NCBI GenBank assembly: GCA_034638255.1
Contig: JAWPGT010000005.1
Coordinates: 496,001-560,000, forward strand
From: Coprinus comatus
Taxonomy: Eukaryota; Basidiomycota; Agaricomycetes; Agaricales; Agaricaceae
Reading direction: 5' to 3'
DNA: 64,000 nt
Positions 57,363 to 64,000 of this stretch are shown one piece after another (positions within the stretch are counted from its first letter, which is position 1; each line of letters begins with the position of its first letter). Made by a program: the position numbers and the translations under genes. The notes under the pieces were generated by a model. It did no database searches and was not told where the DNA came from. It saw only the letters and a program-made list of their open reading frames with translations.

Positions 57363-58463
57363 ATGTCACAATTTAATGATTATACATATGGACGGTCAAC
57401 AATACAAGCCAACATTCCTCAAGAATATTGGGTTTAAACAAAAAAAAAAATTGGTAGAACTTCGTCATTGGAGTTCAGAACCCTATGCGGGACTATGGCT
57501 CTTGATATTTTGGCCTCGTGCCTTCGCCATGCAGACGGAGCATTCAGTGTCCGAAAGCCTTATTGGATTTCGAACAGGGAGTGCCATAAGACGCTTACAG
57601 TGAGTCGATCGACAAGCTATGTATATCATCAAAGAGGATCAATACGGATGTGAATACACGCGGAGTATGGATCATAAAAACATACAGCTGCTGTTGTGTA
57701 TGTGCCTTCGACTGAATATGCAATTAGGCTCGAGGCAATCCAGAGTCTGTGTCGACATGGCATCGAAGTGTTTGCAGACGGAGTAATAGCGACCATCGAT
57801 GATCTGCGAAGGATAGTCAAGCTAAAGAGCGTGTACGGTAGAGGAGTACAACATACATTATGGCACATTTTTGGAGGTTCTTCGATAATGGACCTGGAGT
57901 GTCGGTTGGAGAAGGCTGTAGGAGAGTCTGGGGTAGAAGTTGAGTTTTATACTGGCCTGCAGCCTCTAGTTCCAGTTAATGAAAGGGCATTCCCATCACC
58001 AGCGTTGATGGCCTCGCCCTCGCGAGCTCCGCACGTTGGCCTGGGGTGATAGCATTACCTATTACATGCATGCTTCCTTGCCGGTCTTTGCAATGGGTTA
58101 ACGACGATTACTCACCCTCACGGCCGACGACCAGCAAGTTGATTGAAGCTTAACGTTATTCTCGGCTCCAACAACTTACAGGCAGATCCAACCAGATACT
58201 CTTCTGTGGTATATCTCCTCGATGGTTCGTTGGCCACACGAGTCTGATCTGAAACTGTCAGCAATCATCGAGCTCCTTTGCGTCTGCTTCCACGTCGTCA
58301 AGTGCAAGTACACCAGGGTGCAAAGGGAATAGCAGCAGCTTATTTGGTCAATTATACACGGATGGCTGTAAGCCTAAGCATTTCAAATGGAGGTGCGCTA
58401 AGATTAGCTAGAGAAATTAAATATCTATACAAAGTCGCAGGCAATGTTGCAGTTACGGAGTAA
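57363..58463 (+). CDS. Unrecognised protein, possibly disrupted
   Basis: No family recognised. ATG 57363 gives MSQFNDYTYGR. A 65-bp intron holding an A11 run (57396-57460) is removed to join TSSLEFRTLCGTMALDILAS, CLRHADGAFSVRKPYWISNR and ECHKTLT. After a second intron (57601-57689) comes AAVVYVPSTEYAIRLEAIQS, LCRHGIEVFADGVIATIDDL and RRIVKLKSVYGRGVQHTLWH, to SPSRAPHVGLG with a stop at 58047-58049. A downstream exon after an acceptor near 58180 reads ADPTRYSSVVYLLDGSLATR, then meets an in-frame TGA at 58245-58247, then continues RAPLRLLPRRQVQVHQGAKG to KYLYKVAGNVAVTE. Either the true splice avoids the TGA or the 3' half is a relic. The first 190 residues look genuinely coding. Confidence 0.5.
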
Positions 58464-58465
58464 CT

Positions 58466-59032
58466 TTATGCCCCACGGTCGCGCATCTTCATCACTAGCT
58501 GCACCTTTTTGCGAACCTATGACGAAACTCGTAAATTAATGGACAGACAGCCCGTAAAGCAAGGACATACCTCGTTGGCAAATTGATTCCTCCACCTCTC
58601 GCTCTCTAATCTCCGGCGCTTGTAGCCTTTCTTTTCGTGTCGTTCCGTGAGACGGAGTTGATACTTGACTTTGTTACGAGCCAGTATACCGTCAAGGGCT
58701 TTCAGGGAGTCGGGCACGCTCTTTCGAATATGAACGGTACGTCCTAGTAACTATTTGTGGCGCCTGACCTCGTTCTCGGAGTTAATTCACGCACCTGAGT
58801 AGGGGTTAAGCATAGAGTACTGTCTAAGTATGTCGTTCCTCTTGCTTGAAAGGGTTTTCCAACGTGCATCGATAGAAGCCGGACTCTCAGCGTTATTCTT
58901 CACCGAAGGAACTTCGAGCGACAACGGGTCATATTGTAGACGAGGTGTGGCAGAGGAGAATAATCTATAAGCGGGTGAGAGCGAAGGTAGAAATGTGCGA
59001 CGACAGAGGGAAAGAATGGTTGAGGAGGTCAT
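58466..59032 (-). CDS. Mitochondrial small-subunit ribosomal protein bS21m (Mrp21)
   Basis: Component of the mitochondrial 37S ribosomal subunit. The chosen ATG at 59032 gives MTSSTILSLCRRTFLPSLSP and AYRLFSSATPRLQYD, a textbook presequence. An in-frame ATG further up (MMANKRVFSGD..) lies in the divergent promoter and spoils that signal. After a Ser/Asn-rich middle and an intron comes the bS21 domain: TVHIRKSVPDSLKALDGILA, RNKVKYQLRLTERHEKKGYK and RRRLESERWRNQFANE. A last short exon encodes VRKKVQLVMKMRDRGA. ERWR.xFANEVRKKVQLV..RxRGA is diagnostic. Around 150 residues. It is head-to-head with the RWD gene, and its stop is 2 bp from the end of the convergent gene at 58463. Confidence 0.85.
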
Positions 59033-59149
59033 GGTCTGCACCGGGAATTCAAATGTGTCTCCAGAAAATACGCGTTTGTTGGCCATCACGTGCCTTCGCC
59101 CTGCTTCATCTCCCCCCCACGGTCCAGCCTAGATCTGCCATTATCATCC
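59033..59149. promoter_or_regulatory. Shared divergent promoter with E-box, bS21m / RWD genes
   Basis: 117 bp between start codons, with a CACGTG E-box at 59087-59092, almost centred. Confidence 0.55.
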
Positions 59150-60210
59150 ATGTCCTCTGACATTCTACTCGAAGAACTTGATGTCCGTTCCCAATGTCAC
59201 TATTATAATGTCGGAAACGGTGTTTAATCGTTTCACACAGGTCTTAGAAGCCATCTACCCTACAGAACTTACAAGTTGGTATCGGCATTCATTACAAACA
59301 CAAGCCGCGGAACTGAGTGAGATTCTCGTAAAGAACTCTCCGAAAAAGAAATCGAAATCGACGCAGAGCCAGATGATGTCGAGGATGGTGTAGATAGTAG
59401 TTCGTCACCCAACCTACCCCCACATCAGTATTTCACATCTCACGCCATCGACCCCAGTCAAGGTCACACTAAAAGTGCACTTTGTCGATGACTATCCACA
59501 GTCTTTGCCAGAATTTTCATTGATACCCGTGGATACAGATCTTAGTGACAGTGAGATAGAAGAACTTCTCGTAGAGCTACGAACTGTGGTGGGGCATTTT
59601 ATCCGTTGATTCGCATATTCTTGATGAATGAATTTGTATAGGGAGAAGAAAATTTAGGGACCGCCATGACCTTCACGGTCGTGTCACATCTCCGGGAGCA
59701 ATTATCAAAACTTCTTCGAGAACGTATTGAAAGGCATAAAAGGGAGGAGCAGGAAAAAGAGCGCCTAGAACTTGAGGTAATATAATTCCGTATCCATATT
59801 GGACTCAACATCTTGATTCAAGACCTTCCAGGCTGAAGCTGCTCGCACCCGTGGGACACCAGTGACGATAGAGTCCTTCAAAGCATGGAAAGTTAGATTC
59901 GATCAGGAAATGGGGCAGAAAAAAGCCCAAGAAGAAGAAGAGAAGTTAAAAGGTTTGACCCCCAAAGAACGTGAGGAGTATAAACGGGCTGCCTCAAGGC
60001 TTAGTGGTATGACCATCCCACATTTCGTTCTCAGGTTTCTTCACTCACTTAACCGTTTCAGGACGGCAACTCTTTGAGCGTCATAGAAACCTAGAGGATG
60101 AAAATTTGATGGAAGAGGGTACAGTTTCAGTAGATATCAGCCAATACGAGAGGACAAGGGAGGATATTCGGGAAGAAGATGAAGGTTTAACATTCAGTGA
60201 TAGCGAATGA
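59150..60210 (+). CDS. RWD-domain protein (RWDD1/Gir2-DFRP2 type)
   Basis: Likely partner of a DRG-type GTPase and of Gcn1 on ribosomes, as known for yeast Gir2. The start at 59150 gives the short first exon MSSDILLEELD, which joins VLEAIYPTELT, the RWD opening. The RWD domain continues in VKLKVHFVDDYPQSLPEFSL and LSDSEIEELLVELRTV. An intron precedes GEENLGTAMTFTVVSHLREQ. Then a long charged coil follows: RERIERHKREEQEKERLELE, with TPVTIESFKAWKVRFDQEMG, a segment conserved in the RWDD1 C-terminal (DFRP) region. The tail is acidic, ending EDEGLTFSDSE. Five or six introns and about 260 residues. The family call is firm; regulation of Gcn1/Gcn2 is inferred from homology. Confidence 0.88.
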
Positions 60211-60271
60211 AGATGAATTCTATTGAGTAGTCTATAATTGTAAGTGTTCTTGATTAATTTTGAGCATATCC

Positions 60272-62065
60272 TCACAATCCCTGTAAGATTCCATCCTCTC
60301 CACCATTTCCATCTATGATGCCTCCGCCTTCAATTACCTTGCAACCCAAATGAGATTGACCTTCTTCTCTGAGCCAGCCATTGTCGTCAGCGATGATTTT
60401 TCTTCCCCTGGGTTGGTGTACGACATTTCCCATTAATTCTAGCCATTCTAACACTGGTTTCGTTGTCCATCTGTCGACGAGCCCTTCCCCCCCGGCTTGG
60501 AACCAGCCAAGATGCCCTCCCCTAGTTGTGAGCGCCATGACAACGTGTGGATTATCCGCACCATCCATGGGTACATGGCGAACGACGGGATCATCAGCCG
60601 CATTGATAGCGAGAAATGGGATAGCTATGTCTTTCAGCATGTAATCACTAGATCCCCAGCGGTAATAATCGTCCGAGGTCGGGAAGGGGAAAGGAGGTGT
60701 TGGTCCTCCAGCTTTACTTGTAAATGCCGCGTCAAAGTCCTCCAATGTGGGGTTCTTCAATGTCAATGCTTCAGTGGCCGCTTTGGCTACGAAGTGTTCT
60801 GGATCATCCGTAAGTGAATTATAGTGCTTTTTGAGCAAATTTTGCAAGTTTCCTCCCATCCCTTTGGAATAGATATGCTTTCCTAAGAAGGACGTGAGTA
60901 ACCTAAAGTGCATTAGCTCCGCTGACATATTCTGATTTTCCAAATGATATTTCCTCTCACCCATGGTTATTTTTTTTTAGATCCCAAGGCTACATAACCA
61001 TGTACCCGAAACGTAGTCAGAGAAGTCAGTTAGGCATTGGAGCTGGAATTATTCTTACACAAGCCAAAACGCATGCAGCATGAAAGCGGGCAAATTCTTT
61101 ATCTTCACCAAGATATCTCGTTATAACATTTGAACCAAGTGAAAACCCTAGGGCCAATAATGGAGCTTTAGGATACCGATTTGTGATATATAATAAAGCA
61201 TTTCGTGTGTCATCTGTGTGACCTGCTGAATAGAACCTTGGGCTAGTGATAGGTACCCCAGCACCTAGTCGGAAGACAATTATCAACATCTGGTATATTG
61301 GGATATCGTTATGAAACTCACATCCTCGAAAATTGATCACGACAGCACGGTAGCCCAACCCTCCCTCTTCCCTTGGCAATGTTGCCCGACTCAATATAGC
61401 TCGGACGTATGGTTCGTATGACCCTGCATGTCGTCAGGCGCTTGCCAATAAAAGACGTTGTAATATATACCTCCTGTCAACCCATGTTGAACAACAATGA
61501 TAGGAGTATCTTCTTTCAGATGAGTATTAGCCTCTGAATCTATGGGGGTGAAGTCTAAACCCCTAAAATCGTTCGTTCAGTATATGCTAAATGTCGTAAG
61601 ATATCTGTGAACTCACAGTGTCCCGCCATCTGCAACATGTACGTTTGTACTAGATGATGTTAGTGCTAGTAATTCTGATTTCAAATATTCAAATGCACGC
61701 TCACCGGTGATACCATACTTTCTCGTGCTTAGTGAAATCTCCCAAGACACAGTAGATTGTTTGCAGGTGACCACTGAATAGGAATGTCATTCAGATTATA
61801 TACAAAAGGAAAGTCCAACGCATTCGTACTTGAAAAGCCACCATAGGGGCTTGAATTCGGTAAAGACAGCTTTCACCCTGGTCTCTAGCAATTCTCTAAG
61901 GCAAACCTCTTCGGTCTCGTCGGAGCCTTCGCCTTTGCGTACAGAGAGAATGGCAGGTTTAGTAGGAAAGCGAACTGTTGAGCTAAAGTTCTGGTACTTG
62001 CTGCTGGCGATCGAGAGGAAAGTAACCATAATTCCAAGCCCGTAGACACTAAGCAGGGCTCCCAT
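60272..62065 (-). CDS. Alpha/beta hydrolase of the EHT1/EEB1/YMR210W (ABHD1/3) family
   Basis: Membrane-linked esterase or ester-synthase-type hydrolase. ATG 62065 gives MGALLSVYGLGIMVTFLSIA, a membrane anchor. HLQTIYCVLGD is the start of the family's conserved region, followed by VADGGTLGLDFTP, TPIIVVQHGLTGGSYEPYVR (oxyanion HGLTGG) and GLGYRAVVINFRGCAGVPIT when spliced. The nucleophile elbow is LLALGFSLGSNVITRYLGED (Ser of GFSLGS). The acid lies in IPFLAINAADDPVVR and the catalytic His in TTRGGHLGWFQAG. The triad Ser-Asp-His is intact. The C-terminus ends NGGEDGILQGL. About eight introns and roughly 460 residues. Yeast relatives make medium-chain fatty-acid ethyl esters or act as acylglycerol lipases; which applies here is not known. 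Confidence 0.9.
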
Positions 62066-62259
62066 TTGAGGCAAAAAAGGATATTAGGCGGTGGGATAGT
62101 TGATGGCGGACGCCGAGAATCTGATGTAGAAATGGCTTGCTAGAGCCTAGCTTTGCTATGTAGTAGGAATGAAGGAAGACGTTTTCAAAACTCAGGAAGG
62201 CTCAACGTACACCAGGGAGGCACAATTTTATTAATCCATTTGTTCTGTTGGCAAGTTAG

Positions 62260-62514
62260 TACCACTCACTGGCGACTGCAACGGCTAGGCTTTGCCACAC
62301 GTGTTTTAGCCTCCTCGGTGTCTTTGATACCCGATGGTATTTGTTCTGCAAGCTTACGCTCCCATGTAGTACGTGAGCAAATCTGGAGTAATTGCTCGTG
62401 TAATTGACACCGGACAGAGATAGCCACCGTAAGCACAAATACGAAGTAACAATACTTAACTTCCGAAGAGTTCGTGTTGGTCAACCATGAATGCTCTGCC
62501 GAGCCGTAACTCAT
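62260..62514 (-). CDS. Small unrecognised protein
   Basis: Tentative. ATG 62514 gives MSYGSAEHSWLTNTNSSE and then a GTTAAG donor. An acceptor about 75 bp on joins ICSRTTWERKLAEQIPSGIK and DTEEAKTRVAKPSRCSR, a charged helix. Just after it is a perfect GTGAGT donor with a TACTAAC branch-point-like sequence 4 bp further, so a short third exon may exist towards 62200. Read without splicing, the frame is also open and ends at 62266-62268. No family recognised. It lies on the same strand just upstream of the hydrolase gene. Confidence 0.35.
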
Positions 62515-63282
62515 GGTTTTGTTTATTAACACCGATCATGACCATGCACAACCTTATTATCTTTTACCATCCTAGTGACTGTACAGATGTGCATATCCAC
62601 TAGGTAACTTTCGAACAAACTCCAAATGTTTATTCTTCCCAATTCTAATTTTGGCAGTGATGATTTCTAATACCGAGGGCTCCGAGGGAATCAGCCAACT
62701 GACTTAGGGCAATAAATCTCATGGGTTACTGCTTCTCCCCTGCTATCCCTTTCCCCCATTGAAGTGAACAAAGCATCTCTTGCTCAGAGCATGAGGCGGA
62801 AGTATAAATGTAATAGATCTGCATGTTGTTTTCCTTATTGTTTCCGCCTGTTAATCCCTCGGCAACTTGTTGACATCAGTATTCCTTTTAGCTGCCAAAT
62901 CTTCACGGGAGAAGCTGAAGGTATTCTAAGATCGCATGTGGAAAATATAGTGCTTTATAAAGAATAGGGCATCTCGACTACATTGTACTGGTTTACAGGA
63001 GAACATAATCCAAACCAGTATGTGTATTGTGTATGCCCGAGTCAGCCTGACTACCATACTTATCTAAGATCTCAAGTAAAAAAAAAGATTTGTTTATTAG
63101 GGATTTCTTGATCACATGACCTGATGCTACGCCGTGTTCAAGCCGCGTTGAATCCTTGACAAAGCCTGTTATCCTGAAGCTGTTTATCAACATTAAATGA
63201 AATAGATATTCGTATGTTTCTCATATATTGGAGTTGAGTCTGCCGTTCATTTTCATTGATATAGGATATCTCAGGTGCAATT
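62515..63282. other. Intergenic region
   Basis: About 770 bp, AT-rich. A 67-codon frame at 62764-62967 (+) lacks coding character. It should contain the promoter of the gene beginning at 63283. No RNA gene or repeat recognised. Confidence 0.4.
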
Positions 63283-64000
63283 ATGGCTTCACACGAGATA
63301 TCTCCGGCTTGGTCACCGAGTCCCACAGATATGTCTGACGACGCTTACAACATGGACACAGCGAGAGTTCATTTTGGTCCATTTAAAACTCCAGAAAAAC
63401 GGCTTGCAGCACTTTTTTCAGAATTCAAGCAGACATCAGTACCAAATGGCGCAGCATCTCCAACTCGATCTTTGTCGACATCTCCCCCAGCAAGTTCTAC
63501 TGAAACAGACGAGCAGTTAAGTGCTGGCCGGCTAGTGGATCTTGATAACGAAGACCTAGGTGCGAGTCATCCTGGTCTAGCAACGCCAACGAATGAGGTG
63601 CAGGACGATGGTGAGTCAAACCCATCTTCAGATACCTCTCCCGAGGTAGTTGCTTACCTTCATGGTAGAGCCTTCATCTGCACTAGCAAGTCGACTTTTA
63701 CGTGCTGTTGGAAACCCTTCCCCGCCCCCCAGTTTTACAGCTCTTCCTCTGCCAGATGACACGGAGCTAGTTGGAATCGATGAAACTGAGGATGCGGAGT
63801 TTGCGAGAGAAGCATCAGCAATAGCTATTTCATCTATATCCCTTCCAATTATCACTAAGTCACCCACAAATCGTAGTACGAACAACTCAGAGTCCGATGA
63901 CCTCATGACATTCGACCTCTTGGATGACCAGTTAGAGATATCAAAACCTTCACTGACACTGCCAAGAGATAATTCGTCTCTACCTCTCAGCCCATTCTTT
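63283..64000 (+). CDS. Ser/Thr/Pro-rich disordered protein, 3' end beyond window
   Basis: Only the N-terminal part is present. ATG 63283 gives MASHEISPAWSPSPTDMSDD, then TARVHFGPFKTPEKRLAALF, the only stretch that looks like a conserved short motif. A disordered region follows (PTRSLSTSPPASSTETDEQL). An intron from about 63610 to 63670 joins EPSSALASRLLRAVGNPSPP, PLPDDTELVGIDETEDAEFA and SESDDLMTFDLLDDQLEISK, running open to the window edge. Acidic clusters and SP/TP sites suggest a phosphorylated regulatory or cytoskeletal scaffold, but nothing identifies the family. The start is the first ATG and fits. Confidence 0.6.

Noticed and set aside
1..64000. Biosynthetic gene cluster around the 2OG dioxygenase or cupredoxin
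   Set aside because: Neighbours are housekeeping genes; no core synthase, P450 or transporter set is present.
1..64000. CRISPR arrays, prophage, bacterial operons, tRNA or rRNA genes
   Set aside because: The sequence is eukaryotic with spliceosomal introns; no repeat-spacer arrays and no cloverleaf-like sequence was noticed by eye. A tRNA scan would be needed to be certain.

Overview
This window looks like nuclear DNA of a filamentous basidiomycete, most likely an Agaricomycete. Protein-coding genes are broken by many short introns (about 50-65 bp, GT..AG), gene order is tight with alternating strands, and base composition is moderately AT-rich. Several proteins have a basidiomycete flavour: a small CGH/CWQY cysteine protein, a GPI-anchored cupredoxin and a five-TOG microtubule polymerase. 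No tRNA, rRNA, CRISPR array, prophage or intact transposon was recognised. Spans given for genes include introns. Splice sites were read by eye.

Layout. 1-11 kb: truncated amino-acid permease (-), peroxisomal-type enoyl-CoA hydratase/isomerase (-), SmgGDS-like ARM protein (-), OTU deubiquitinase (+), AP-1 beta-adaptin (-), RMP1/Nepro-type RNase MRP factor (+). 11-20 kb: secreted cupredoxin (-), Mso1-like Sec1-binding protein (-), sulfide:quinone oxidoreductase (+), IF1-like ATPase inhibitor (-), Src1/Heh inner nuclear membrane protein (+). 20-22.8 kb is almost gene-free. 22.8-36 kb: ESCRT-I Vps23/TSG101 (-), TEA/ATTS transcription factor (+), Noc3 (-), Apc5 (+), isopenicillin-N-synthase-like 2OG dioxygenase (-). 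36-43 kb: XMAP215/Stu2 family gene (+). 43-55 kb: glycerol-3-phosphate acyltransferase (+), methionine aminopeptidase 1 (-), an orphan (-), eIF2B alpha (+), the small Cys-rich protein (+), a cyclin T/K/C-type gene (+). 55-64 kb: two unrecognised genes (one possibly broken), mitochondrial bS21m (-), RWD/Gir2-type protein (+), alpha/beta hydrolase of the EHT1/YMR210W family (-), a small orphan (-) and the start of a disordered protein (+).

The genes do not form a cluster or a dedicated pathway. They are mostly housekeeping functions: protein synthesis and ribosome assembly (Noc3, RMP1, eIF2B alpha, MetAP1, bS21m, RWD protein), membrane traffic (AP-1 beta, Vps23, Mso1-like, SmgGDS-like), mitosis and the nucleus (XMAP215, Apc5, Src1), mitochondria (SQR, IF1-like, bS21m) and lipids (GPAT, crotonase, alpha/beta hydrolase). 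The most striking organisational feature is repeated head-to-head pairing with 59-340 bp shared promoters, three of which carry CACGTG E-boxes. I did not find a convincing new multi-gene system. The best leads are the IF1-like protein without a presequence, the SQR lacking one expected cysteine, catalytic residues isolated by introns, and the unrecognised genes around 55-58.5 kb.
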